Shown here in pieces: positions 1 through 9,122 of a stretch of DNA of 64,000 bases. Position numbers and translations under genes: made by a program. This DNA comes from Shewanella litorisediminis (GTDB taxonomy: Bacteria; Pseudomonadota; Gammaproteobacteria; Enterobacterales; Shewanellaceae). How positions within the stretch are numbered: position 1 is the stretch's first letter; every line of letters starts with the position of its first letter. The notes beneath the pieces were generated by a model. That model made no database searches. It had not been told where the DNA came from and saw nothing but the letters and a program-made list of their open reading frames with translations. The stretch lies in the NCBI RefSeq assembly GCF_016834455.1, contig NZ_CP069213.1:3449501-3513500 (forward strand), in the 5' to 3' direction.

Positions 1-679
1 TAAGCAGTTTGCCAAGGAAGGTCACGGCAAACAAAATCAGGCTTATCCCCAAGACAATCATGGCAATACCGGCCAACTTACCATCCAGTACCGAGGTAAT
101 TTGTTTAATCAGATCCAGCGCCGGCGCGGTCAGGCTCTTCATAAAGTTGTAATCTTTCATGGAGAGGTTGGCATCCAGGGTGAAGAGTTCGGCCAGATAG
201 CGCGCCGCCTTTTCAAGGACACCAAAAGCAATCTCCAGGGGCAGGAAAATCAGCACCGCCATCAGATTAAAGAAGTCATGCACCGTGGATGCGGCAAAGG
301 CGCGCTGAAATTCGTCCTTCGAGCGGATATGGCCAACAGACACCAGGGTGTTGGTAATGGTGGTACCTATGTTGGCGCCCATCACCATGGGAATGGCCAC
401 CGACAGTGGCAGGCCACCGGCCACCAGCCCCACAATCACAGAGGTCACGGTGGAAGAACTTTGCACCAGGGCGGTTGCAAACACGCCCAGCAGCAGGGCT
501 ACCAGGGGATTATCGGCAAAGGCGAAGATGGCTTTGGCGCCGTCGCTGCCACCGGAAACCAGTTTAAATCCATCGCCGACTGTGCCTACAGCCACCAATA
601 CAAGGTAAATCAGGGCAGTGATGGCTATCCATTTCATCACCTTGGTTTGGATTGAAACACGCTCAGCAATTTGATTCAT
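1..679 (-). CDS. Na+/phosphate symporter family protein (C-terminal part outside window)
   Basis: Read on the minus strand from the ATG at 677-679, this gives 226 residues beginning MNQIAERVSIQTK and running off the left edge of the window, so the C-terminus is missing. It has a membrane helix near residues 18-34, then a QSSSTVTSVIVGLVAGG segment and a MGANIGTTITNTL segment. The QSSS-type repeat followed by a GANIGTT stretch is the hallmark of the Na/Pi cotransporter family (PF02690), which takes up phosphate with sodium at the inner membrane. A modest purine-rich Shine-Dalgarno sequence precedes the ATG. It is divergent from the ABC operon at 1069. No paired phosphate-regulation box was recognised. 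Substrate is inferred from the family; other anions are possible. Confidence 0.85.
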   Translation of the reverse strand, partial: MNQIAERVSIQTKVMKWIAITALIYLVLVAVGTVGDGFKLVSGGSDGAKAIFAFADNPLVALLLGVFATALVQSSSTVTSVIVGLVAGGLPLSVAIPMVMGANIGTTITNTLVSVGHIRSKDEFQRAFAASTVHDFFNLMAVLIFLPLEIAFGVLEKAARYLAELFTLDANLSMKDYNFMKSLTAPALDLIKQITSVLDGKLAGIAMIVLGISLILFAVTFLGKLL

Positions 680-1068
680 GGCTTTCTCTTGGATTAGGGG
701 AAATCGCGGGCAGTTAACCAGAGTTTTATGACAGAAATGTGTCAGAACGCAGTTTAGTGCCAACTAAAGACCACCTTTTTACAAAGCGATGAACCTTAAC
801 CGGCAAGTTATAAAACACCATTAAAATTCACGCTCCTTTACCACAAAGTTCATCAGCAATGGAGCCACAGCACGGGCCCTTCGAGGCGGCGCTCCGGTCG
901 AAGCACGCCATGGCCTGTTAGCACGACCGGTAAATGATGACAGTAACACCTGGGCTTTCCTGATCTTTCCTGCTTGTTTTAGCGTAGTTTTTCCCATAGC
1001 AGCAGGTTATCCTTTGACCAGCACATGCCAGCAACACCTGGTAGTGACGGCCGAATTAAGGAGAGGTA
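680..1068. other. Divergent intergenic region
   Basis: This gap separates two divergent genes and must hold both promoters. A 7-bp inverted repeat (CCGGTCG at 894-900, CGACCGG at 924-930) is the only symmetric element I noticed. A strong ribosome binding site (AAGGAGAGG) lies just before the ATG at 1069. I see no gene in it. Confidence 0.5.
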
Positions 1069-1836
1069 ATGACGCCGATAGTCGCCATGCAGGAGATAAG
1101 CAAGAGTTTTCAGGACGGTGCCGAGCGTCACCGGGTACTGGACAGGCTCACACTGGAAATCCACCCCGGTGAAACCGTGGCCCTCACCGGCCCCAGCGGC
1201 AGCGGTAAAAGCACCCTGCTTAACCTGATTGCGGGTTTCGACCATCCGGACGACGGCCAGATCCGGCTCCTTGGCAGGGCCACCGATGCGTTCAGCGCCA
1301 AAGACTGGGATAGGTTTCGCCGCCGTGAGCTTGGCATGGTATTTCAGCAGTTTAACCTGCTGGAGCCTTTACATGTGCAGGCCAATATTCACTTTCCCCT
1401 CGCCCTTAACGGTAAGCCCTGGGATGACTGGTGCGATACCCTCGCACACCGTTTGGGGCTGACTGAGCTTCTGTCCCGCCAAGTGGACAGCCTCTCCGGC
1501 GGTCAGCAGCAAAGAGTCGCCATCGCCCGGGCTCTCGCCCAGCGCCCACCGCTGCTCCTTGCCGATGAACCCACAGGCAACCTTGATGAACACTCGGGCG
1601 ATGAGGTGATGGCGCTGCTCACCAGCCTCGCCCGTGAGAGCAATACCGCCATCCTGATGGTGACCCACAGCGAGCGCTGCGCCGCCTTTATGCAAAGGCG
1701 CTGGCACCTGAGCAGTGGCCAGATAGCCGAGCACCTGATTGACGAACACCAGATTGATAAAGTCCAGATTGATAAAGTCCAAAGTACCGTCAACCCCGGC
1801 CAGGGGACGCCACACAACCCGCCGGGTCAGGAATAG
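1069..1836 (+). CDS. ABC transporter ATP-binding protein (LolD/MacB-like)
   Basis: A 255-residue ATPase with all core ABC motifs: Walker A GPSGSGKST near residue 41, a Q-loop (VFQQFNL), the signature LSGGQQQRVAIARAL near residue 143, Walker B LLLADEPTGNLDE and the switch histidine in MVTHSE. This set is typical of the LolD/MacB/FtsE subfamily, which pairs with FtsX-fold permeases to move or extract lipids and lipoproteins rather than import solutes. The start is fixed by AAGGAGAGG just upstream. The next gene, an FtsX-like permease, starts 2 nt after the stop, so the two are translationally linked partners. The C-terminal tail is odd: it carries a tandem in-frame repeat (IDKVQIDKVQ) from a 15-bp DNA duplication at 1751-1780. 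The substrate is unknown. Confidence 0.92.
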   Translation: MTPIVAMQEISKSFQDGAERHRVLDRLTLEIHPGETVALTGPSGSGKSTLLNLIAGFDHPDDGQIRLLGRATDAFSAKDWDRFRRRELGMVFQQFNLLEPLHVQANIHFPLALNGKPWDDWCDTLAHRLGLTELLSRQVDSLSGGQQQRVAIARALAQRPPLLLADEPTGNLDEHSGDEVMALLTSLARESNTAILMVTHSERCAAFMQRRWHLSSGQIAEHLIDEHQIDKVQIDKVQSTVNPGQGTPHNPPGQE

Positions 1837-1838
1837 GC

Positions 1839-4436
1839 ATGGAGACGCAAGCAGCAAGTACCCACCATGGCCTGTGGCTTAGCCTCAAGGTGTTTGTGGG
1901 CCATTACCGCCGGGCGCCACTGCAGGCCGGGGCCATTTTGCTGGGCATTATCCTCTCTGTGGTGCTGCTCACGGCGGTAAAAAGCATCAATGAAAATGCC
2001 CGGGCCAGTTACCGGGAAGCCACGGCCCCTCTCTCGGGCCGCGCCGCCTTTAGCCTGCTGCCTGCAGGCGGCGCGGCCTTTCTCAGCGATGACATTTATT
2101 TTAGCCTCAGTCGTCAGGGACTTAAGTTGATTCCAAGGTTAAATGGGGTCATCACCGATGATAGTGGCAGACGCTTTTATATCGACGGCATCGACATCAT
2201 TGCCGCCACGTCGGCGGCCAGGGTGGCCGCATCCGGCGCAGATACCCACACGGCATCGGCCGCACCGGTAAGCCCCCTGTCTTCCGAACTTGACCTGGCG
2301 AGCCTGCTCACCGGCGAGCCGGTGTTGCTGCTAAGCCAAAGCCACCTTGAGAAGATTCAGGCCCGGGGCGGAATAACCATTAACGGCGAGGCCATCACCC
2401 TGATTGGCCTTGATGACAGCTACGGCCTCGGCAGCACCCTGGTGGCCGACTTGTCCTTTGCCAAGGATGCGCTGCAGGCGTACCACGACTTAAGCACCAT
2501 AGAAGTGCTGGATAACCTGAGCCTTGCGGCACTGCAGCAGCATTTGCACAATGCCGGCATCGATGCCTCCAGGATTGAAATCGTCGCCGAAGATAACGGT
2601 GCGGCGCTCACCGAACTGACCGGCAGCTTCCACCTGAGCCTCAAGGCCATGGGGCTGCTCGCCTTTGTCGTTGGGCTCTTTATCGCCTACAACGGCGTGC
2701 GCTACAGCCTGATGAAGCGCACCCGGCTTTTATTGCAGCTGCGCCAGCTGGGTGTGGGGCAGCGGGAACTGCTTGGCGCCCTGACGCTGGAGCTCATGCT
2801 GATGGTTAGCCTCGGCGCCGCAGCGGGTTTTATACTTGGCCTCTGGCTTGGTCAGGTGCTTATGCCACTGGTGGCCATGACGCTGGAGCAAATCTATGGC
2901 GCGCGCCTCTTGCCCGGCCACTGGCAGCCCGGCTGGTTTATTGAGGCCTTCGGTTTGACCGCAGCGGCGAGCCTCTTTGCCTGCATCCCCCTGATGGCAA
3001 GGTTGGTGGCCACGCCGCTCGCCAGCAGTCGTCATCAGGCAGCGAGTCAGGGGTTTGATACCCGAATGCAGCGGCTGCAACTCAAGGTCGCCGCGGCGCT
3101 GTTACTGCTTGCGCTGGCAATTACCCTGATGGAACCCGAAGTCAGCCGCTATCTTCGCGAGCAGCAGCTGCCGCGACTCCTGCCGATGTATAGCCTGGGA
3201 CTTATCGCACTGGTGACGCTGTCAGCGCCACTGCTGTTACCCAGCCTGCTTGCCAGGCTACCCGCGCTGCTCACAGGATTTGGCCTCTTCAGACCGGGGC
3301 TGTCCCACTATTTGGTTGCCGAGCTTAAAGTGCTGGCGCCCCCCATGTCGCTGGCCATGATGGCCATGCTGCTGGCGCTGTCGGCCAATATCGCCATGAC
3401 CACCCTGGTGGGCAGCTTCGAAGGCACCCTGAAGGTTTGGCTCAACCAACGGCTGCATGCCGATATTTACGTGAGGCCCGGTGACAGTCGCATGCAGGAG
3501 GTGATGACAAGGCTTGAAGGCGACCGCCGCATCAGCGCCAGCTACCGCCAGTATTCCAGCCCTGCGGTGCTCACAGGCCCGGGTAACAGCGAGACCCGCT
3601 TTCGGCTGCTGGCCCGGGACAGCATTTCAGTGCGGGAAACCAGCACCCTAAAGACATTCGATTCGGCACTGTGGCAAGCCATGCAGCAGGGTGGCAACCA
3701 CATTCTGGTCAATGAACCCATGGCACTGCGGCTCAATATTCAGCTTGGGGATACCCTGGATGTCGCGGTTGGCGGCCAACGCCTGAACCTGATGGTTGCC
3801 GGTATTTTTTACGATCACGGTAATCAGCAGTTTGAAACCATTATCGAGGAAGACTTATGGCTTGGGCTTGGGCTATCCCCCATTCCCATGAGTCTGGCGC
3901 TGAGCTGCGGCAAATGCGACGCCGAGCTTTTGGCCAATGACCTTGCCAGCGAGCTTGAGCTGTCCCGCTCACTGATTTTCAGTCAGCAGAACATCAAAAA
4001 AATTGCCATCACCATGTTTGGCCGCACCTTTGAAATCACCGCAAGCCTGGGCACCCTCACCCTGCTCGTGGCCTCCATCGGCCTCTTTTCGGCGCTGTCC
4101 ATGCTCTCCGCCAGCCGCGAAAATACGCTGGCGCGGCTGCACGCCCTCGGGGTGAGCCGCCGCGAGCTGCTTTTTATGAGCGCCGCGCAAATGTTGCTGA
4201 TGGTGCTTGCCACGGCTCTGCTCGCCGTGCCGGTGGCCTGGATACTCGCCTGGCTCTTGATCCACAAGGTGATTTTGCTCTCCTTCGGCTGGAGCCTCAC
4301 CATGGACTGGCAGTGGCTGCCTGTGCTTACCGCCATTGGTGCAGCCCTCTTATCCGCCTCACTGGCACTCGCCTGGCCCCTGTGGCGCCAAAGCCGCCGC
4401 CCGCTAATCCGCAGTTTGCAGCAGGAGGCGAACTGA
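1839..4436 (+). CDS. FtsX-like ABC transporter permease, large two-module form
   Basis: An 865-residue membrane protein. One helix lies near residues 27-46, followed by a long periplasmic region. Then come two FtsX-type membrane modules, a pair of helices near 270-380 with more around 410-540, and a last group near 730-855. This duplicated architecture (about 800-850 residues) is that of large MacB/FtsX-like permeases, which act with a LolD-like ATPase. The ATPase gene ends 2 nt upstream and the lipoprotein gene begins 1 nt after this stop. That makes a compact three-gene operon in the style of attEFGH of plant-associated bacteria. The probable role is mechanotransmission or export of a hydrophobic substrate across the envelope; the substrate itself is not evident. 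Confidence 0.88.
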   Translation: METQAASTHHGLWLSLKVFVGHYRRAPLQAGAILLGIILSVVLLTAVKSINENARASYREATAPLSGRAAFSLLPAGGAAFLSDDIYFSLSRQGLKLIPRLNGVITDDSGRRFYIDGIDIIAATSAARVAASGADTHTASAAPVSPLSSELDLASLLTGEPVLLLSQSHLEKIQARGGITINGEAITLIGLDDSYGLGSTLVADLSFAKDALQAYHDLSTIEVLDNLSLAALQQHLHNAGIDASRIEIVAEDNGAALTELTGSFHLSLKAMGLLAFVVGLFIAYNGVRYSLMKRTRLLLQLRQLGVGQRELLGALTLELMLMVSLGAAAGFILGLWLGQVLMPLVAMTLEQIYGARLLPGHWQPGWFIEAFGLTAAASLFACIPLMARLVATPLASSRHQAASQGFDTRMQRLQLKVAAALLLLALAITLMEPEVSRYLREQQLPRLLPMYSLGLIALVTLSAPLLLPSLLARLPALLTGFGLFRPGLSHYLVAELKVLAPPMSLAMMAMLLALSANIAMTTLVGSFEGTLKVWLNQRLHADIYVRPGDSRMQEVMTRLEGDRRISASYRQYSSPAVLTGPGNSETRFRLLARDSISVRETSTLKTFDSALWQAMQQGGNHILVNEPMALRLNIQLGDTLDVAVGGQRLNLMVAGIFYDHGNQQFETIIEEDLWLGLGLSPIPMSLALSCGKCDAELLANDLASELELSRSLIFSQQNIKKIAITMFGRTFEITASLGTLTLLVASIGLFSALSMLSASRENTLARLHALGVSRRELLFMSAAQMLLMVLATALLAVPVAWILAWLLIHKVILLSFGWSLTMDWQWLPVLTAIGAALLSASLALAWPLWRQSRRPLIRSLQQEAN

Positions 4437-4437
4437 C

Positions 4438-5637
4438 ATGACCTTAGCCATAAAAATCAAACTCTTGCCCCTGATGGCACTGGTGTTATTGCTCGCAGCG
4501 GGCTGTGACAAAACCGGTGACAATCAGCGGCATCCTGCCGCTGCCACCTCAGACACAGCGGCCCCCGGCATGGGTGAGCTGATGGCGGGGGATCTTGCAG
4601 GCTTCGACAAGGTCATCAGGGGCAAGGCGCTCACTTTCCCTGCCGACCACGGCCCCCACAATCATTTTCGCCAGGAGTGGTGGTATCTCACCGCCAACCT
4701 TAAAACCGCCGGCGGCGAGCCTTTGGGGCTGCAGTGGACCCAGTTTCGGGTGGCGCTTAAGCCGGAACCAGAGGCTGCGGAACAGGCCGGCGCCAGCAAT
4801 AGCGAGGCCACAGGTCAAAACGCATCAGAGGGCAGCTGGCAAAGCAGGCAGCTGTGGTTTGCCCACGCCGCCGTTACCCGACAGCACAGCCATGTGGCTA
4901 CCGAGCAGTGGTCCCGAGGCCACAGGCAACTTGCAGCTGCCGGGGGCAAGCCCTTCTCGGTGCACCTCGCCAACTGGCGCTGGCAATCCCAAACCGATGC
5001 CCTCTTTCCCGCAAGCCTCACGGTGGAAGCGGTGAAAGGCGAAGCGTCGCCCGCTTATCGCCTCACGCTGTCCAGCCAGTCGCCACTGCAATTACAGGGA
5101 GATAGGGGCTACAGCGCCAAGAGCTTCGATGCGGGGCTGGCATCCTATTACTACTCGGCACCTTTTATCGATATCGAGGGCGAGGTGTTGCTCGATGGGG
5201 TGTGGCAAAAGGTCAGCGGCCAGGGCTGGCTCGACCGCGAATGGAGCAGTGCCTTTTTGGGGCTGGCACAGCAAGGCTGGGACTGGTTTGCCCTGCGTCT
5301 CGACGACGGCTCGGCGCTGATGCTGTTTCAGCTTAGGGAGCAAAACGCCACATCCTTCACCCATGCCAATCGCATGTGGCCCGATGGCCGCAGCCAGCAG
5401 CTCGAGGTGATCTCAATAACGCCAAACGAATATCGACAAGGCTATCCGGTTACGTGGCAGCTGAGCCTGAAAGACAGCCTGGCGGGCAACCCCGAGGCAA
5501 GCGGCCAGATTAATCTTAAGGTTGAAGCCCTCAACGGCGACGCCCGCATGCAGCTCAGCATGCCATATTGGGAAGGCCCGGTAGAGGTCAGCGGCAGCTT
5601 CAGTGGCGAAGGCTATATGGAGCTGACGGGGTACTAA
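4438..5637 (+). CDS. AttH/CrtC-like lipocalin-fold lipoprotein
   Basis: A 399-residue protein with a lipoprotein signal peptide; the lipobox LLAAGC places the acylated cysteine near residue 23. The mature part contains the signatures of the AttH/carotenoid 1,2-hydratase-like family (hydroxyneurosporene synthase-like, two lipocalin barrels): FPADHGPHNHFRQEWWYLTANL early, SYYYSAPFIDIEG in the middle and GWLDREWSSAFL later. Members beside LolD/FtsX-like ABC genes are usual and are presumed to bind or modify a lipid-like ligand in the periplasm. No carotenoid genes are nearby, so a hydratase role is not supported. It overlaps nothing but sits 1 nt after the permease stop and is clearly the operon's third member. 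Function is inferred from family and context only. Confidence 0.85.
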   Translation: MTLAIKIKLLPLMALVLLLAAGCDKTGDNQRHPAAATSDTAAPGMGELMAGDLAGFDKVIRGKALTFPADHGPHNHFRQEWWYLTANLKTAGGEPLGLQWTQFRVALKPEPEAAEQAGASNSEATGQNASEGSWQSRQLWFAHAAVTRQHSHVATEQWSRGHRQLAAAGGKPFSVHLANWRWQSQTDALFPASLTVEAVKGEASPAYRLTLSSQSPLQLQGDRGYSAKSFDAGLASYYYSAPFIDIEGEVLLDGVWQKVSGQGWLDREWSSAFLGLAQQGWDWFALRLDDGSALMLFQLREQNATSFTHANRMWPDGRSQQLEVISITPNEYRQGYPVTWQLSLKDSLAGNPEASGQINLKVEALNGDARMQLSMPYWEGPVEVSGSFSGEGYMELTGY

Positions 5638-5836
5638 CGAAAACCTTCTGCAGAATGAAGCGCCTATCATGTTTGGGAGGCGGCGCAGCTATTTGCCATA
5701 CTATCGCGCTATTCTGTGATTCAGTCGGCTGTCCCTTAAGCGGTAAATACTTTAGGGTAAGGGCAACAACAAACAGGGCGGGTTCTTGCCTTTGGCTTTG
5801 GCCTACAGGAACTGGCCCTCAACACAGGAATACCCA

Positions 5837-6166
5837 ATGTCTGAAGAAACATCTGCTACCGAGTCTGCAACCGCCTCCGATAGCCAAAACGCCTTTTACG
5901 CCCGCGCCACCGAGATGATTAAGCTCGCCAATCAGCAAAACCAGGATCCCGCTATCAAAACCGGCGAGATCAGCGCTTCTTTCATGTGGGCAGTCGCCCG
6001 CTACAACGCCTGGTTTGGCTCCACCAGTTTTGAGACCCAGGAGCAAATGCAGGCCAAGAAGCAGGAAATGCTCGACTACTACATGGAGCGATATAAAGAG
6101 ATGCTCGAAGCCAACCTCGATGACTATATCGAGAACTTCGACCACTACAGGGCAACCCAGAAGTAG
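5837..6166 (+). CDS. DUF3144 family small cytoplasmic protein
   Basis: A 109-residue acidic protein. I chose the ATG at 5837 (MSEETSATE) because it follows an ACAGGAA ribosome binding site at the right distance, and upstream in-frame codons look non-coding. The body has the pattern of DUF3144 proteins: FYARATEMIKLANQQNQ, then SASFMWAVARYNAWF, then a charged helical tail with many Met and Glu residues. No signal peptide or membrane helix is present. The family is common in Shewanella, Vibrio and Pseudomonas and has no known function. The gene stands alone, just before the AT-rich island, and may mark the edge of the conserved chromosome there. Confidence 0.8.
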   Translation: MSEETSATESATASDSQNAFYARATEMIKLANQQNQDPAIKTGEISASFMWAVARYNAWFGSTSFETQEQMQAKKQEMLDYYMERYKEMLEANLDDYIENFDHYRATQK

Positions 6167-6256
6167 GGAGGCTGATGCCCCAGCCGGCTCTGGTCTTATT
6201 TTGGCTTTGGTGCCATATGTCGGCCTGGGCTTCGAAGCCTTCCAGGCTTCACCGGG

Positions 6257-6288
6257 GCAAGGGGCTTTGCTCGTCCAAAGCCCCTTGC
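6257..6288. terminator. Perfect 13-bp hairpin downstream of the DUF3144 gene
   Basis: The two arms (6257-6269 and 6276-6288) are exactly complementary around a 6-nt loop. There is no run of T on either side, so factor-independent termination is uncertain. It lies about 90 bases past the DUF3144 stop and may instead protect that mRNA's 3' end. Confidence 0.4.
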
Positions 6289-6749
6289 AACCCAAAGGAC
6301 GCCCCGACGAAGCCGAGCACTTTGGATTTTTGGGCTGAAAACGGACACCGCGACCGATTCGCTCCCAGCTCAACGGTCGCTGCCTCGATATCCCTATCTC
6401 TGCTTGCCCGTTTCACTCAGCCCAACATCCAAAGCGGCTTCGAAGGGGATAGAGAAGTGAACCCTTTGGGCACCATGTTTAGTGTGAGAGTTGTGGGTGT
6501 CCATACTCTTTAGCGAAAGTGCTTTGGGTGTCCGGACACTTTGCGCTCTCTAATTTAGAGAGTACGCATAATTATATAATTTTCTTGATTTTTAGATGTA
6601 CGTAGATGTAATGTTGATTTGCTTGAGTGATTCGCTCAATAGTAATGCTCAGGGGAAAATGTGTTGCTTCGGGTGCCTCGTGTTTTTGAGGTGACATTTT
6701 TATGTCTACTGAAGTGGGGGGGACACCGGCGCTTAACATGCCGCCTATG

Positions 6750-6900
6750 ACACCGTAGCAGCTTCGCCGCTACGATGTCGCGACATCTACGCTTGTGCCT
6801 TCGGCACTTATGGTTACTGGCCCAAGAAGGTAAGATGCGATTGAAGCAATGCTCCTGAGCAAAGCTAATCTTACCGACTCAGTGCGGAATGCCAGGCTTA
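6750..6900 (+). ncRNA. Candidate retron msr-msd RNA
   Basis: The segment immediately upstream of the reverse transcriptase gene is non-coding and dense in hairpins. One is CGTAGC/GCTACG at 6754-6774; another is GTGCC/GGCAC at 6795-6807. The third is a long imperfect one at 6829-6875 with outer stem GGTAAGAT/ATCTTACC and an inner GCTC/GAGC stem. In known retrons the msr-msd RNA lies directly upstream of the RT in the same orientation, with short msr hairpins followed by a long msd hairpin. The order seen here fits that. I could not identify a convincing a1/a2 end pairing or the branching guanosine, so the boundaries are approximate. Confidence rests on position and structure, not on homology. 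Confidence 0.42.
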
Positions 6901-7919
6901 TGCTGGGCTGGTTTACCTATAATTTATGGACAATATAAAACCAATCTTTCAAGCGGGACCAATTAAAAGCATATCTAGGCTTGTTACAGCATTAGGTATA
7001 ACCCTTTCCGAACTTGAACACGTGCTACATCTATCACCAAATGAACGTTACTCCGATTTAAAAAATCCAATTTATAAAAAAGATGGGAGTGTTAGGGTAA
7101 TTAAAAACCCTAACAGAGATATTCGTAAGATTCAATTTAGACTGAATCAACGGATAAGTAAGGCATGTGTGCGGTGGCCTGATTATTTATTTGGTTCCAT
7201 TCCTAAAACAGATCAAAGTGGCAATCGAGATTATGTAGCTTGTGCTCAAGTACATTGTGGAGCAAAAAGTATCTTAAAGTTGGATGTGTCTTCTTTTTTC
7301 GATAGTATCCATAAAGATCATGTATATTCGCTGTTTCACGGGCTTTTTAGATATAGTGAAGAAGTATCGTTATGTTTGGCTAATATATGCTGTTACGAAG
7401 ATCACTTGGTTCAAGGTGCTCTGACCTCTAGCTATATAGCAACCTTAATTTTATGGGATGTTGAACAAGAACTGGTAAGGAAGCTACGGCGAGCTGGCTT
7501 GAAATATACTCGTTTGGTTGATGATATTACTATTTCATCAACCTGCCATGGATATGATTTCTCAATGGCTGAAAAACTAGTTTTTGATATGTTGGCCGCC
7601 AAAAGCTTATCTTTGAATGTAAAAAAATCTGTTGTTTATAGAACCGGTACTGAAAGTTTAAAAGTACATGGTTTAGAAGTATCTTTTTCCAAACCTAACC
7701 TGCCCAAGTCAGAAGTAAAAAAAATTAGAGCCGCTGTACATCAAATTTCATTATTAGCTAAGAATAAATCAGTAAGAAGAACTTATAAATATAGAGCAAA
7801 TTATCATAGAACTTTAGGGCGGGTTAATAAATTGGCTAGATTAGAAAATGACAAAAGAGATCGTTTTTTAAAAGTTCTTTTGTCAACTTCTGTGAGGCCA
7901 CTTCCTTCTGGCAGAGACA

Positions 7920-9122
7920 CAGGGCGGGATTCCACTTTGTGCATAATTTAGCCAAAGAGCAGCTCTGAACGAAATACAGGGCTCCAAGCTGCACGCCGGC
8001 GCTTACCTGCAAGGCTGTCTTTCTTGCCATTGTGCTGTTTTATTGCACTTAGTGCCGCACGGTTGAATAGGGCCAAATGTTTAGCACCCTCTGGATCTGA
8101 CACTTTCAAAGCATCCTCGCGAAAAACAACGTCCAGCACCCAGTGCAGTTGGTTCTCAACGGCCCAGTGGTCGCGGATTGTGCGAGCTGCTTCCTCAGCG
8201 TCCACTGGCAGGGAGCTGACGTACCAACGTGACGAACATGATGTGCTACCATTAACAGTCCGCTCGCTGGCGACCTCTATCAGTGACTTTATATGGGGCC
8301 ATTTCTTTTTCAGGTCTGGTGACAACTCGGCTTCAGTTTGCATCACGGTCCTGCACTCCTTGCGGCCATGACCGGTGTTGGACTGTTCATACGTTTCCAG
8401 TTCCTTTGAGTCATAAAGGTTACGGAATGACGCCTGCACTTCCTCAAGCAGCGCTTTTTGATTGGACTTCACCTGGATCACGAAATCGCCTTTGCGCTGT
8501 GTAATTGTGCTCATGGTGGCGACCTGGCAGTGCAACGCGTCGAGCGTGACAATTGCGTTATCCAGTGCCAAGGCATCAATCACGTTTCGGGCAATCTCGG
8601 CTTCTTTGCCTTTGGTATTCGAACTGTCCTGATAAAGCGTGACACCGTTGCTGACATCGAACGCACTGACGACATGAAGTGCATTTTTAACGTCGTCACT
8701 CCACGCACCGCGCATCGTTTTACCGTCAAGAGCGATGACCGACTTACCTTCGCTCTGCCGTTTCTCGTTGATCCAGCTGAACACCGTTTGCAGCAGAAGC
8801 TCACTATCCAAGGCTTTGATAATGTTGGCGATACAGTGTCGTCTGGGGATACCATACTCAAACTGGCGGTACTGCCGTAACCAGTCGAGTTGTTCTTCAC
8901 CGAACTCCTGGATCGACTTCCAGCCGGTTGCACCGCTGAGTACGGCAGAGAGTGTCAGGAAGACTACGTCAACCAAGTTGTGTTTAAGATTGATTTCCTT
9001 ACGAGGATCGGGCAGTGTTTCAAGGTGTTCCAAAAGATTCATGTCTGTCAGCTGGTTATGACTAATGCTGATCTGATCATAAGGCTGTGTAAAAGTTCAA
9101 CTCAAAGTGGGATCCTGCCCTG
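7920..9122. mobile_element. Complete ISAs1-family insertion sequence, 1203 bp
   Basis: The ends are 20-bp inverted repeats: CAGGGCGGGATTCCACTTTG at 7920-7939 and its inverted partner at 9103-9122, matching at 18 of 20 positions. The element is flanked by an exact 10-bp direct repeat, GGCAGAGACA, at 7910-7919 and 9123-9132. ISAs1-family elements are known to duplicate 8-10 bp. It carries one intact transposase gene on the minus strand, opposite to the RT gene it interrupts. The intact target duplication and undamaged transposase point to a fairly recent insertion. Confidence 0.95.
7948..9042 (-). CDS. ISAs1-family DDE transposase
   Basis: A 364-residue, apparently full-length transposase. The N-terminus (LLEHLETLPDPRKEINLKHNLVD) is the DDE_Tnp_1-associated domain typical of ISAs1. 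The catalytic triad is visible: Asp near 106 in VIALDGKTMRGA, Asp near 168 in IVTLDALHCQ, and Glu near 296 in DHWAVENQLHWVLDV. The gene fills nearly the whole element and is oriented opposite to the interrupted reverse transcriptase. It catalyses excision and insertion of its own element. No frameshift or stop is present, so it should be functional. Confidence 0.95.
   Translation of the reverse strand: MNLLEHLETLPDPRKEINLKHNLVDVVFLTLSAVLSGATGWKSIQEFGEEQLDWLRQYRQFEYGIPRRHCIANIIKALDSELLLQTVFSWINEKRQSEGKSVIALDGKTMRGAWSDDVKNALHVVSAFDVSNGVTLYQDSSNTKGKEAEIARNVIDALALDNAIVTLDALHCQVATMSTITQRKGDFVIQVKSNQKALLEEVQASFRNLYDSKELETYEQSNTGHGRKECRTVMQTEAELSPDLKKKWPHIKSLIEVASERTVNGSTSCSSRWYVSSLPVDAEEAARTIRDHWAVENQLHWVLDVVFREDALKVSDPEGAKHLALFNRAALSAIKQHNGKKDSLAGKRRRAAWSPVFRSELLFG

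Larger units (their letters stand above)
6167..6925. other. Non-coding stretch at the left edge of the retron island
   Basis: No credible gene was found in these 759 bases. The first part is GC-rich and holds a perfect 13-bp-stem hairpin at 6257-6288. From about 6480 the base composition becomes AT-rich. Here there are two copies of GGGTGTCC (near 6494 and 6527) and a palindrome, CTCTCTAATTTAGAGAG, near 6547-6564. The last 180 bases are crowded with hairpins and are described separately as a candidate retron RNA. Confidence 0.5.

Noticed and set aside
101..655. Open frame of 184 codons on the plus strand
   Set aside because: It is antisense to the Na/Pi symporter, whose motifs are clear on the minus strand, and its composition (many Gly, His and Gln) is typical of a shadow frame.
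4438..5637. Carotenoid 1,2-hydratase
   Set aside because: The fold family matches, but there are no carotenoid genes and the partners are an ABC transporter, so an enzymatic name would be misleading.
8458..8880. Plus-strand frame inside the insertion sequence
   Set aside because: It is antisense to the intact transposase and lacks features of a passenger gene.
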